64,000 nt of DNA from JAKFWF01 sp031374115 (lineage in GTDB: Bacteria; Pseudomonadota; Alphaproteobacteria; Rhizobiales; Hyphomicrobiaceae): positions 1 through 64,000 of the forward strand of contig JANMNO010000058.1 of NCBI GenBank assembly GCA_031374115.1, read 5' to 3'. Numbering within the stretch: the stretch's first letter is position 1; each line of letters starts with the position of its first letter. Below the pieces are notes generated by a model. That model ran no database searches. It had not been told where the DNA came from and worked only from the letters and a program-made list of their open reading frames with translations. Both the position numbers and the translations under genes were made by a program. Of the stretch, positions 40,074-49,176 are shown in pieces.

Positions 40074-40844
40074 GTCTTCGAGCATCGCTTCGGTTCGCAA
40101 ACTGAGTAGAGCGCATCGCACGGTGCCAGTTCGCGTTTCCTGCAACGTCAGATCCCAGTTTATCTCGGTGTAGCCACAGCGGGCTGCAACGCCACATTTA
40201 GCTAGTTTTTCGGCCATGATCGTCACCGTGACGTCCGTAAACCATCGTGTGAATGCATAGGCGCGCGATATACGAGGCAGTACTGCCGTCAGCAAACGGC
40301 CCCGATAGGTAGGATGAAACCAGACCCCACCGGAAAAGCAAACACGGCCTGCGATCAGCTCAGCCATAGGTGCGGTTATGTCGATCCGCTCATTGCCAAG
40401 TTTCTGAAGTTTGGGATCGGGGTAAAATAAACGCAGGCTCGCAGCCTCCGCCGCAAAGTTGGTGTTCGACCAGTTATAGAGGCGAGCTGCCTGGGTCGCG
40501 ACCACGTCTCCGGCAGCGTCACGCCCGATGATCACAAACACGTTTTGGTCGTGCAACGCACCGTGGACAGGGTCGAAGATCGGTAACAGCGGACGCCAGG
40601 TATCAGAGTTCTGCTTATTGATCCGCACCAGATCGTGCGCGGTCCCGAACGATAAGGTCACGCCCCGCTCGCGAACCACTGCATCGGCTTTCAGAAAAAA
40701 TCGGCCAAGCAGGTCGGCCGGACCATAGTCGAGCGTGATGCCGTCGAGCAATCGGCGCCCGGCAAGCGAGCCCGCCCCATGCAAGCCCACCTTCTCGATT
40801 TCGCGGCGGACGCTGCCATCCACCGTCCACTTGGCAACGCTCAT
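39972..40844 (-). CDS. hypothetical protein, possibly a GNAT-like acyltransferase
   Basis: A 290-residue protein from the ATG at 40844. The central part contains VFVIIGRDAAGDVVATQAARL followed later by GGVWFHPTYRGRLLTAVLPR, which resembles the beta-4 and R-x-x-G loop of GNAT acetyltransferases, but the match is loose. The C-terminus is Arg-rich. Its end lies under the end of the neighbouring plus-strand gene (102 bp shared). Confidence 0.6.
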   Translation of the reverse strand: MSVAKWTVDGSVRREIEKVGLHGAGSLAGRRLLDGITLDYGPADLLGRFFLKADAVVRERGVTLSFGTAHDLVRINKQNSDTWRPLLPIFDPVHGALHDQNVFVIIGRDAAGDVVATQAARLYNWSNTNFAAEAASLRLFYPDPKLQKLGNERIDITAPMAELIAGRVCFSGGVWFHPTYRGRLLTAVLPRISRAYAFTRWFTDVTVTIMAEKLAKCGVAARCGYTEINWDLTLQETRTGTVRCALLSLRTEAMLEDLRTFIEDLSPQIDRRINDRAVEQPHTAARASRR

Positions 40845-40939
40845 CTTCTCCCCTCGATGCCGCTCATCCCGCACAGTTTGAGATTTGATGAGGTAGCGTC
40901 GAATGACAAGGACAATTCTTCACGGCCTGTTAACTAAAC

Positions 40940-42064
40940 TCATTTCGCAATGTATGTGCGGTGTACTTCAAACCCATCGGCACGTTTTGTTGCCACCGCA
41001 AGTGCCGATGGTGCGTCCATCAAGTGTCGGGCTAGACCCGGCGCCAGTTGCACGTCGGGCTCGGCCTTGCCCTGATCCGCGGTTTCGAGGAACCTGGCAA
41101 CGGCCTCTACGGATGGTTGCTGGTCGAGCTTGGCACCGGTCTCTGCGATCGCCTCGGTGGCGGCAGCATCGAGCAGCTTCGACCACATCTTTTGGAACAG
41201 GCCCGACGAGGGATAAACCTCAGCACTCGCGATGCGCCCGTTGATGGCAAAGACGACGCCGACAATTTCACGGTCATCGTGTTGGGCGCCGCTCAAAGCC
41301 TTGATATATGCGGATCGCGCTGCAACCAGCGTTTCGTTCTCAAGCGACAACTGCAGGCTGGACGCCGACACCCCCGAGGCGACCTTCGCCTTGAGGTTCG
41401 ATGACAACTTGTCTTGGATTTTGCCCACGTTGGCCCATACCTCACTTTGGCGGCTGCCGGCTTCTGATTGACCGAGACCGCGCATCTGAGTCCGGTTTGC
41501 GGGTCCGGCATTGCCCCCTTGGCCAGGCACCGGCGCAGCTTCGACCTTCGGCTTCGCTGGCGCGAGCATCGCCAGTTTTGCCTCGCGCGATGGAACCGAA
41601 CTTCCCGAGGTGGCAAATCGCTTCACATCTTCTTTGCCTCGCGCCGACCAGCGACCCTGCTCGACGCAGAACGCACCGATCGGCAACCGTCCAGATTTTG
41701 AAGGCAGTAAGAGGCTTACTGTCAGGACACGGTCCTGCTGTCCGCCCTTGACAATGTCGCCGGCTTGAATGAACACATCCTCGTCGCCCTTATTCTCGAC
41801 TTGTAGCTGATTTACGTTGCCGGTCTCATCGATGATAACCGAGCCTTTGATGAGCGCCTCCGCGAGCGTGAGTGGCACCGGGCCCGGCGCCGAAGTGCCG
41901 CGTAGGAAATACACCGATAGATTGCTATGGGTTACCGGTTCAGTCACCCTTGGAGTTTTTGCAGCCGAAGCGTTCACTCCGAGCAAGACTGCAAGAGGAG
42001 CAGCGCCGATAGCAGCACTCGTTAACAAGCGAGACCAGGACGGAAAACGCGACATCGACGCCAC
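40940..42064 (-). CDS. secreted ARPP-1 (DUF6569) family protein
   Basis: A 374-residue protein with an N-terminal export signal (SRLLTSAAIGAAPLAVLLGV, Ala-rich cleavage near residue 34). The body begins LSVYFLRGTSAPGPVPLTLAEAL and contains the hallmark VFIQAGDIVKGGQQDRV. This domain was described by others as associated with phosphatase and rhodanese proteins; its biochemical function is unknown. A low-complexity linker at 165-205 separates it from a helical C-terminal part. It lies 80-250 bp from the divergent fatty acid desaturase gene. Confidence 0.78.
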   Translation of the reverse strand: MASMSRFPSWSRLLTSAAIGAAPLAVLLGVNASAAKTPRVTEPVTHSNLSVYFLRGTSAPGPVPLTLAEALIKGSVIIDETGNVNQLQVENKGDEDVFIQAGDIVKGGQQDRVLTVSLLLPSKSGRLPIGAFCVEQGRWSARGKEDVKRFATSGSSVPSREAKLAMLAPAKPKVEAAPVPGQGGNAGPANRTQMRGLGQSEAGSRQSEVWANVGKIQDKLSSNLKAKVASGVSASSLQLSLENETLVAARSAYIKALSGAQHDDREIVGVVFAINGRIASAEVYPSSGLFQKMWSKLLDAAATEAIAETGAKLDQQPSVEAVARFLETADQGKAEPDVQLAPGLARHLMDAPSALAVATKRADGFEVHRTYIAK

Positions 42065-42308
42065 TCCTTTGAAAAACAGTTATATCGATGGAGCAAGGGT
42101 GTAAGCGCTGTTTGGGGCCGAAGCGCGGGGGCTGCACGGCAGGATGGTGGCACAAGCGCGGCATTCCGACTCGAATGCGCTGGATGCGAACCAGCCACAG
42201 CTCAAGCCAATGCTAGTCTCAAGTGGCGAGAAATCGTCTCAGTTCGCCTCGAACGTGATAGCAGGAATCAATGATCCGGGGCTTTGGAAGCGAGGATTTC
42301 AAAAGCAG

Positions 42309-43400
42309 ATGACGCTGATGGACCATCCGGCGATGCCGGAACAACAAGATGCTACCGTTGAAGCCGAACCGGCACCGGCGACGCGAGCGGCAGAGCTCAA
42401 GGCTGCGGCCCGAAAACTTGCTGCGCATTGCGCGGCATATCGTGGTGCATCGATCTCCGATGCTGTGTGGCAAGTGGGCACGACAGCGGCTGCATTCATC
42501 GCACTGGTTGCAGTTATGCTGTACACGATCGAATTCTCGTATCCTCTGACACTTCTGTTTTGTTTGCCCGCAGCTGGGCTGTTGATACGGTTCTTCATCA
42601 TCCAGCACGACTGCGGACATGGTTCATTCCTACCCAGCAGAGCTGCCAACGACACTCTGGGCCGCCTTGTCAGTGTGCTGACGCTGACACCCTACGGACT
42701 TTGGCGGCGGGAGCACAACGTGCATCACGCGGCATCAGGCAATCTCGACCGGCGCGGGATTGGTGACATCACCACGTTGACCGTGAGCGAGTACGCAGCG
42801 CTTCCCGTGATCGGCCGGATCAAGTATCGGATCTATCGGCATCCAGCCTTCCTGTTCGGCGTAGGTCTGCCGCTCTACTTCCTCGTACTTCAACGTTTGC
42901 CGTGGTTCCATCCGCACCCGGCCCGGCAAACCTGGGGCAGCGTCATGCGCCTTAACGCCGGCCTTGTCGCCTTCTACGCGCCAATGATGTGGATGTTCGG
43001 CTGGGCGAACATTCTGATGCTCGCCATCCCGATCCTGATTTTATCGTCGGCGATCGGTGGCTGGTTGTTCTTCATCCAGCATCAGTTCGAGGACACGCAT
43101 TGGGAATCCGGACCTGATTGGGATTTCCAGGTGGCGGCCATCCATGGCAGCTCGTACTACGTGCTGCCCCCGGTATTGCAGTGGTTCACGGGGAACATCG
43201 GCTTGCACCACATCCATCACTTGTGCAGCATGATCCCTAACTACAAGCTGCAAGCGTGCCTTGATGCGAGCCCTGAACTCCAGGCCATGAACCGTGTGAC
43301 ACTTTGGCAAAGCATCATGTGCGCTAGGCTGGCGCTTTGGGACGACGCAAACCGCCGCTTGATCGGGTTTCGAGAGTTTCGGGCGTTGCAAATGGCCTGA
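42309..43400 (+). CDS. membrane fatty acid desaturase
   Basis: A di-iron acyl-lipid desaturase of the inner membrane. The three histidine boxes are present: HDCGHG, HNVHH and GLHHIHH. About four to six hydrophobic segments separate them. The frame is open back to an ATG at 42144, but the 55 extra residues look unrelated to coding, so the ATG at 42309 (363 residues) is preferred; no start has a strong ribosome-binding site. Candidate reactions are delta-9 or delta-12 desaturation of phospholipid acyl chains. Confidence 0.9.
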   Translation: MTLMDHPAMPEQQDATVEAEPAPATRAAELKAAARKLAAHCAAYRGASISDAVWQVGTTAAAFIALVAVMLYTIEFSYPLTLLFCLPAAGLLIRFFIIQHDCGHGSFLPSRAANDTLGRLVSVLTLTPYGLWRREHNVHHAASGNLDRRGIGDITTLTVSEYAALPVIGRIKYRIYRHPAFLFGVGLPLYFLVLQRLPWFHPHPARQTWGSVMRLNAGLVAFYAPMMWMFGWANILMLAIPILILSSAIGGWLFFIQHQFEDTHWESGPDWDFQVAAIHGSSYYVLPPVLQWFTGNIGLHHIHHLCSMIPNYKLQACLDASPELQAMNRVTLWQSIMCARLALWDDANRRLIGFREFRALQMA

Positions 43401-43407
43401 AATAATG

Positions 43408-43434
43408 AGGCCCGATCGCAAGTCCGGGCCTTTA
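43408..43434. terminator. bidirectional terminator-like hairpin
   Basis: Perfect AGGCCCG / CGGGCCT stem with a 10-nt loop, lying between the convergent desaturase and GH114 genes. The T-tract after it is short on the plus strand. Confidence 0.5.
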
Positions 43435-43458
43435 GTCTGTCTACCAGCTAAGCCTACT

Positions 43459-44481
43459 CTACTGTACTAAAGAGCTCTTCTTTATGCCCGGAGCTTTTTT
43501 GAGGCTCGGCGCATCGGGCGTCGGATCCAACGGTCCACGCCTGGGCCCAGCGCCGCTGGTCCCGTCATAGAGTTCAGCCAGTCCACGTGGACCAACATAA
43601 AGCACAAAACCTAGCTCATCCGTCTTTGCCTTCGCAACGCTGATGAAATCAGGCTTGGTCAGGTACTCGATCACGAAGATCGCCTTGCCGGCTTTCTTCG
43701 CACCGGAAAGCAGTTTGCTGGTGTGGGCGATGTCGCCCGCCGGGTTCATCTTCTCGGTATGACTGATGCCGTAGACGAGGTCTTCCTTGGCGATGCCGTC
43801 GATCGCCTTCACGTAGTTCGGGTATTCGAGCAACTCTTCCGCATTCTGCGCGAGGATCAAAGAGTCAGGCTTTTTCGAGCGTATGTAATTGGCCAGCTTG
43901 ATGATGAAGTCCGTCATTTGCACGCGCTTGTCGTTGCTGTCGCCGTAGTAGTAGTAGGCGTCCACGCGATCAATGTAGAAACCATCGAAGCCCGAATCGA
44001 CGACTTGATCAGCGAACGACTTCGGTCCGCCCATAATGATGTTCTGCCACGTTGGGTCCCAGTACTTTACCAGGAAGTTACCGCCCCACTGCTTGTTTTC
44101 CTTGCCGACCCAAGATGGCTTTACGCGGTTCCATTCGGGCTTCCAGTAATAGCGGTAGTTCTCAGCCTCGCCGACGCTGAAGTAGGCAATCACGAGACGG
44201 CGGCTACCGTCGGGCTTGATCTTCATCCGCTCGACTTCGGCACGCGTTAACGGAATTTCCTTTTCCTCAGGAAACTGCTCGCTATCAATCACCACGAGAT
44301 CATAGGGCGACGCCGCGATCTTCGCCTGCTGGTCAGGCCCCAGGTTCTTGAGCTGGAACGCCCAGGATTTCGCCTTCAAAAGGCCGTTCGGGCGTTCCTG
44401 CGCGGCGCCCCCGTTCGAGACGATCGCCACGAGCGCGGCAACAGCCGAGAGCCCGGCAACAAGTTTACGCAACTCACGCAT
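43459..44481 (-). CDS. secreted GH114-type (endo-alpha-1,4-polygalactosaminidase-like) protein
   Basis: A TIM-barrel protein of the GH114/TM1410 type. The ATG at 44481, after AGGAGA, gives a signal peptide (KLVAGLSAVAALVAIVSN). Barrel strands include YDLVVIDSEQF, LVIAYFSVGEAENYR, GFDGFYIDRVDAYYYYG and SLILAQNAEELLEYPNY. The acidic residues at strand ends (IDRVDA, QNAEE) are candidate catalytic groups. It is a close relative of the next gene upstream. Possible targets are galactosamine-containing exopolysaccharides; this is inferred only from the family. Confidence 0.82.
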   Translation of the reverse strand: MRELRKLVAGLSAVAALVAIVSNGGAAQERPNGLLKAKSWAFQLKNLGPDQQAKIAASPYDLVVIDSEQFPEEKEIPLTRAEVERMKIKPDGSRRLVIAYFSVGEAENYRYYWKPEWNRVKPSWVGKENKQWGGNFLVKYWDPTWQNIIMGGPKSFADQVVDSGFDGFYIDRVDAYYYYGDSNDKRVQMTDFIIKLANYIRSKKPDSLILAQNAEELLEYPNYVKAIDGIAKEDLVYGISHTEKMNPAGDIAHTSKLLSGAKKAGKAIFVIEYLTKPDFISVAKAKTDELGFVLYVGPRGLAELYDGTSGAGPRRGPLDPTPDAPSLKKAPGIKKSSLVQ

Positions 44482-44595
44482 ACGTAGTTCTCTCCTATCT
44501 TCCGTCGGAGGACGGCTTGTTTGCACAATCTTGCGACAGCTAGGCCAGACAGGCAATCGACCGCGCCACACCAACAGTTCGAGGCGCGGCAGCAT

Positions 44596-45753
44596 TTACC
44601 ATGCCTTGCCCTTTTCACAGTTGGCTTTGGTGTATTCGTTCGTCCCAATGTCCTTTGCAAGGTCAATCGGTGCAGTTGGGTCCGCACCATCGAGTGCCCG
44701 TGACTGGATCGTGCCAATAAGACCGCGACTTCTAAGCTCTTTCGAGGCAGCTTTGATCGCATCCGGCGTTTGCAGATATTCGACCGCCAAAACAGGCTTC
44801 CATTCCCAGAGCAGTAAGTCGAGCCGGTCTTGCGACTCGTCGATCGCGTGGCGGGGATTGCGTGCGCCGGTGCCGTTGACGCCATAAAGTAAGTCTTCAC
44901 GGCCCAGTCCGTCCACAACGGCGCGATACTCAGGCTCAGTCAACAGATCGTCGGCATTCTGTGGAATGATCAGAAATCCGGGCTTCAACTTCTTTGCGGT
45001 TTTTGAAAGATCGGCGACGAAGCGGATCATCTCATTTCGCGCGTCTGGATTGTCCAGATACTGATCGTAAATGTCGACGCGATCGAGATAGACGCCATCG
45101 AAGCCGGCATCGATGATTTGTTTCAAGTACGCCTTACGCCCGCGCCAGATGATGTCTTTCCAACCATCGTGCCAGAACTGTACTTTGAAAGCGTCGGGCC
45201 ATGCGCAATTTTCGGCACCCAGCCACTCCGGCGGGTCGGTTTTCCAGTCGTCCTTGAAGTAGAACCTAAAGCGCTCCGCCTCGCCGATCGACATGTAGGC
45301 CAAGACGAACCGCTTCTTGCCGTCCGGCCGCAGCTTGAGCCGGGCAACTTCAGCTGCGAGCAGGGGAACCCTTCCGCCCATCGTCGCGAAGTCGGTCACA
45401 AGAACATCCATATCGATCTTGACGAGGTTATCGACCACCACCTTGTCGAGCTGATAGTGCCAGGTCTTGGCGGCATAAAGTGGACGCTCACCGGATTGGT
45501 AGGCGATCCAGTGGCCCGGCACATCGCGCCACGTCCACACATAAAGTAACGCGAGGATCGCACCCAAACCGAGAAAGTAACGCCGTTGCGTTGCCAGATC
45601 GAGAGATGACCACCGTCTCCAGATCGCCGCAAGCATGGCTGCAAGGAAGCGGCCTAATGCACCGATGAATGGTTGCACGAGCACCCACGCGGCCAGCATG
45701 ATGATCCAAATGCCTTCGGCCAGTTCGGTGGCCTTTTCCCGCCAGCTTGTCAT
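44596..45753 (-). CDS. membrane-anchored GH114-type protein
   Basis: A 385-residue paralogue of the downstream gene. It keeps the same barrel landmarks (DVLVTDFATMGG, FVLAYMSIGEAERFRFY, GFDGVYLDRVDIYDQYL, FLIIPQNADDLLTEPEY). In place of a cleavable signal it has hydrophobic segments at about 13-47 and 61-73, so the barrel is tethered to the inner membrane. The downstream gene begins 114 bp after its stop, probably in one operon. It diverges from the sulfite-oxidase-like gene. Confidence 0.82.
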   Translation of the reverse strand: MTSWREKATELAEGIWIIMLAAWVLVQPFIGALGRFLAAMLAAIWRRWSSLDLATQRRYFLGLGAILALLYVWTWRDVPGHWIAYQSGERPLYAAKTWHYQLDKVVVDNLVKIDMDVLVTDFATMGGRVPLLAAEVARLKLRPDGKKRFVLAYMSIGEAERFRFYFKDDWKTDPPEWLGAENCAWPDAFKVQFWHDGWKDIIWRGRKAYLKQIIDAGFDGVYLDRVDIYDQYLDNPDARNEMIRFVADLSKTAKKLKPGFLIIPQNADDLLTEPEYRAVVDGLGREDLLYGVNGTGARNPRHAIDESQDRLDLLLWEWKPVLAVEYLQTPDAIKAASKELRSRGLIGTIQSRALDGADPTAPIDLAKDIGTNEYTKANCEKGKAW

Positions 45754-45868
45754 GATCTCGTCTCCCCTACGGCCACGTTCTTGTCGATCGTGCCCGCCAT
45801 ACCTAATGTGTCAGGCGATGCAACGCTACCGTCAGCATCCAACCGGTAGCCAGCCCGAGGAACCACGC

Positions 45869-46969
45869 ATGAGAGCGCCCGAGCATCCGATACTCAATCC
45901 GCCCCACAAGTCGCCCATCGATGGCGACTATGCGGAAGAAGAAGTCGGCCTTGCACATCGCAATCATGGGATGTTGCTGGAGGGGTTGTGTTACGACGTG
46001 ACGCCAGCCGGGATGCACTACCTGCTGACGCACTTCGACGTGCCTTTCGTACCGGCGCCGGAACGCTGGACGTTGTCGATCGGCGGCTTGGTCGACAATC
46101 CAATCGATCTGACGCTCGCCGATATCAACGCGTTGCCGCAGATCTCCCATCGCGTGACCCTCGAATGCGCGGGCAACGGGCGAAGCCTTAGCACGCCGCG
46201 TTGGCCGAGCCAGCCTTGGCATCACGAGGCGGTCGGCACCTCGGAGTGGACCGGAACACCGTTGAAGCCGCTATTGCAGCGGGCCGGTCTCAAGGCCAGC
46301 GCCTATGACGTCGTCTTCACCGGCGCCGATCGCGGGTTCGACGGCGGTGTCGAACACGAGTACGGGCGCAGTTTGAAGCCGGCGCTCGCGATGGGCGACG
46401 ATATTCTGCTGGTTACGGCGATGAACGGTCAACCACTACTGCCGCAGCATGGTGCGCCGCTGCGCCTGCTGGTGCCCGGCTGGTACGGGATGGCAAGCGT
46501 GAAATGGCTCAACCGCATCGAAGTGATCAACCACGCCTACCAAGGCTTCCAACAGGTCGAGACCTACATCTTCAAGATGACCAAGAATGAGGACGGTGTC
46601 CCCGTCACCACCATTCGCGTGAAGTCGCTGCTGGTGCCGCCTGGTATTCCAGATTGGTACACACGGCGGCGGCTAGTCGAGCGCGGCCCGGTGGAACTGT
46701 TTGGTCGCGCCTGGTCGGGTGCTGGCGTGCCTGTTGTGAAGGTCGAAGCCGGCGTCGACGGCCGCTACGGCGAAGCGAGGCTCGATGCGCCATCGGGGGT
46801 GTACGCGTGGCGCGGCTGGCGGTTCACCTGGGATGCATCACCGGGCGAGTACGAACTCACATGTCGCGCGACCGACGCCAACGGCGATGTGCAACCGATC
46901 GAGCCACGCTTCGACCGTGCCGGGTTCGGCAACAACGCGGTGCATCGCGTGCCGGTGACGGTGCGTTAG
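45869..46969 (+). CDS. sulfite oxidase family molybdopterin protein
   Basis: Molybdenum cofactor enzyme of the sulfite oxidase / SoxC fold. Cys100 in TLECAGNGR is the molybdenum ligand, and the Mo-cofactor domain (GADRGFDGGVEHEYGRSL, then LLVPGWYGMASVKWL) is followed by a dimerisation domain ending at 366. The ATG at 45869 after CCGAGG is clearly the start; there is no Tat signal, so it should be cytoplasmic. No cytochrome partner is adjacent. It ends in TAG, showing that amber is a normal stop here. Confidence 0.88.
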   Translation: MRAPEHPILNPPHKSPIDGDYAEEEVGLAHRNHGMLLEGLCYDVTPAGMHYLLTHFDVPFVPAPERWTLSIGGLVDNPIDLTLADINALPQISHRVTLECAGNGRSLSTPRWPSQPWHHEAVGTSEWTGTPLKPLLQRAGLKASAYDVVFTGADRGFDGGVEHEYGRSLKPALAMGDDILLVTAMNGQPLLPQHGAPLRLLVPGWYGMASVKWLNRIEVINHAYQGFQQVETYIFKMTKNEDGVPVTTIRVKSLLVPPGIPDWYTRRRLVERGPVELFGRAWSGAGVPVVKVEAGVDGRYGEARLDAPSGVYAWRGWRFTWDASPGEYELTCRATDANGDVQPIEPRFDRAGFGNNAVHRVPVTVR

Positions 46970-46980
46970 GCGCGACCGAT

Positions 46981-47178
46981 CTAGATCCGGCGCCCCATCA
47001 CCACCTTGGCGACGCCCTCGGCCGCCGGTGTTGTCGCGAGATAGCCCAGTCCGACGGCGATCAGCGCGACCGCGAACCAAAACAGCACCCGCTCGCGACG
47101 GAATGCAATCCACGCCAATAAAATCGCCGGGACGCCCATGATGAGACAGCCGAGCAGGGTCGGTATATAGGCGGCCAC
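46981..47178 (-). CDS. small two-helix membrane protein
   Basis: A 65-residue protein from a GTG at 47178 after GAGGGAG. It has two hydrophobic helices (about 5-22 and 30-48) separated by FRRERV and a short C-terminal tail. A longer frame from 47241 lacks a ribosome-binding site. Function unknown. It converges on the sulfite-oxidase-like gene with an 11-bp gap. Confidence 0.6.
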   Translation of the reverse strand: MAAYIPTLLGCLIMGVPAILLAWIAFRRERVLFWFAVALIAVGLGYLATTPAAEGVAKVVMGRRI

Positions 47179-47300
47179 GTTTCGTTCTCCCTCAGCTACC
47201 ACCAAGTACGGCACCCAAACCAACGGCATCAGGCAAGGCATATACGCTGACTATGGGATTTTTTCCGTGCCCGCGCTATACTCGCATCAGAGGTCCATCG

Positions 47301-47882
47301 ATGTCCGCACGCCCTAAGTTCGCGCCACAAGACCAGATGACGATCGAGGAGTTTCTCGCCTTCACCGAGACGCGACCCGACGAAGAACGTTGGGAGTTGA
47401 TCGAGGGAGTGCCGGTCTTGAATGCGTCGCCTGTAAACGTTCATCAGATTATCTGCGGAAATATTGTATCGTTCTTGCTGACGAGAAAAGCTCGGACGCA
47501 AGCCAACTGGTTGCCACTATTGGGCATTGGTACGCGGGTTCCGATCTCGCCCAACAGTCTACCCCAGCCCGATGTCTATGTGCAGGCAGGTCCCGCGACG
47601 TGGGATCACGTTACGGAAGATGCTCTCGTCATCTTCGAGATTCTGTCGCGCAGCAACACCAAGGCCGACCAGGCTTGGCGGCGCAAGGTCTACGCCAGCG
47701 TTCCCAACTGCCAGCACTACGTGACCGTTTCGATGACGGCAGCAGAGGTGATCGTCTACGACCGGAGCACCGGTTGGACGTCGAGGCAGGCCAGCGGTCA
47801 CCAAGCAGTATTCGAGCTGCCAGCCCTCGATCTCACCCTCTCAACCACCGATGTCTATCGCTACACACCGCTTGGTGAGTGA
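47301..47882 (+). CDS. Uma2 family endonuclease-fold protein
   Basis: A 193-residue protein of the DUF820/Uma2 group with the restriction-endonuclease fold. It has TIEEFLAF, then RWELIEGVPVLN (a catalytic-type Glu), LPQPDVYVQAGP (Asp) and LVIFEILSRSNTKADQAWRRK with the E-x-x-S signature. Family role is uncertain. It occupies the position directly downstream of glyQ, where glyS is often found. A second Uma2 gene lies at the right edge of the window. Confidence 0.85.
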   Translation: MSARPKFAPQDQMTIEEFLAFTETRPDEERWELIEGVPVLNASPVNVHQIICGNIVSFLLTRKARTQANWLPLLGIGTRVPISPNSLPQPDVYVQAGPATWDHVTEDALVIFEILSRSNTKADQAWRRKVYASVPNCQHYVTVSMTAAEVIVYDRSTGWTSRQASGHQAVFELPALDLTLSTTDVYRYTPLGE

Positions 47883-47890
47883 GGGCGCGA

Positions 47891-48844
47891 TCACCTCGCC
47901 CCGCCCCCCTCCGTCTGCAACCAGGCGGCGCAACAAGCTTTTGCGAGTTCGCGGACACGCAAGATATAGCTTTGACGTTCGGTCACCGAGATCACGCCGC
48001 GGGCATCGAGCAGGTTGAACCGGTGCGAGGCCTTGATGCACTGATCGTAGGCGGGCAGCGCCATATCGTGACGGCCCTCGCGCTGGCCTTTTTGGAGCAG
48101 CGCCTTGCACTCTGCCTCGGCGTCCTTGAAGTGCTGCAATAACAAATCGGTATCGGCATGCTCGAAGTTGTGCCGCGAGTATTCCTGCTCGGCTTGCAGA
48201 AACACGTCGCCGTAGGTCAGGCGGCGCTTGTCGTCGCGGCCATTGAACGACAGATCATATACGCGGTCGACCCCTTGCACGTACATGGCAAGCCGTTCGA
48301 GGCCATAGGTCAGTTCGCCGGACACCGGATTGCAGTCGAAGCCGCCAACCTGCTGGAAGTAGGTGAATTGCGATACCTCCATGCCGTCGCACCACACTTC
48401 CCAGCCCAAGCCCCAGGCGCCGAGCGTAGGGCTCTCCCAGTCGTCCTCGACAAAGCGAATGTCGTGCATCAGAGGATCGAGGCCGATAGCAGCGAGGCTT
48501 CTGAGATAAAGGTCCTGCAGGTCCGGTGGCGACGGCTTCATGATCACTTGAAACTGATAGTAGTGCTGCAATCGGTTCGGGTTCTCGCCATAGCGGCCAT
48601 CTTTCGGCCGGCGTGACGGTTGTACGTACGCTGCGTTCCAAGGCTTGGGGCCGAGCGCACGTAAGGTCGTGGCCGGATGGAATGTGCCGGCCCCAACCTC
48701 CATGTCGTATGGCTGCAGAATAACGCAGCCCTGCTCCGCCCAGAACTCCTGCAGCGTGAGGATCAGATCCTGGAACGCAGCCTTCGGCCGTAACGTCGGA
48801 TGACCCGCGGAGGCTGGAACGGCTTTGACGGCAGTTTTCGGCAT
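47891..48844 (-). CDS. glyQ: glycine-tRNA ligase alpha subunit
   Basis: Catalytic subunit of the alpha2-beta2 bacterial glycyl-tRNA synthetase. The conserved opening FQDLILTLQEFWAEQGCVIL is followed by PYDMEVGAGTFHPATTLRALG, YVQPSRRPKDGRYGENPNRL and WEVWCDGMEVSQFTYFQQVGG. The ATG at 48844 gives 317 residues; the upstream ATG at 48886 is less likely. The beta subunit gene glyS is not downstream; the Uma2 gene converges there with an 8-bp gap. Confidence 0.95.
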   Translation of the reverse strand: MPKTAVKAVPASAGHPTLRPKAAFQDLILTLQEFWAEQGCVILQPYDMEVGAGTFHPATTLRALGPKPWNAAYVQPSRRPKDGRYGENPNRLQHYYQFQVIMKPSPPDLQDLYLRSLAAIGLDPLMHDIRFVEDDWESPTLGAWGLGWEVWCDGMEVSQFTYFQQVGGFDCNPVSGELTYGLERLAMYVQGVDRVYDLSFNGRDDKRRLTYGDVFLQAEQEYSRHNFEHADTDLLLQHFKDAEAECKALLQKGQREGRHDMALPAYDQCIKASHRFNLLDARGVISVTERQSYILRVRELAKACCAAWLQTEGGGAR

Positions 48845-48934
48845 TGAGGACGCGTTCCGGATCAGTTTTTCGCGGACTATAGGCATATGTCAGCCGCGAT
48901 CAACGACGATCACAGTAGAGCGTTCAATCAGCCA

Positions 48935-49150
48935 TCAACCGTTAACGCGCGGGCGGTAGACACCGTTGACGGCATCCCATTCCAGTTGTCCGAGATCCTT
49001 CGGTTGACGGGTGGCATTTTCGGCTGCACGGCGAAGCTCCCCTTCGGCTTCGTTGGCTGCCCTTGTCACGGCATCCAATTGGCGTGCGATCCACCGGTAC
49101 CCGGCGAGTGCGCCAGCTCCGATTAGGGCCAGGGCGAACACTTGCGGCAT
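48935..49150 (-). CDS. small membrane-anchored hypothetical protein
   Basis: A 71-residue protein with a strong GGAGG site before the ATG at 49150. One N-terminal helix (PQVFALALIGAGALAGY) is followed by a charged helical region (DAVTRAANEAEGELRRAAEN) and a C-terminal stretch DLGQLEWDAVNGVYRP. Small proteins like this lie between S49 peptidase and glyQ in related genomes. Function unknown. Confidence 0.72.
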   Translation of the reverse strand: MPQVFALALIGAGALAGYRWIARQLDAVTRAANEAEGELRRAAENATRQPKDLGQLEWDAVNGVYRPRVNG

Positions 49151-49176
49151 TGAACTCCTCCCCCTACTCGTCTCAC

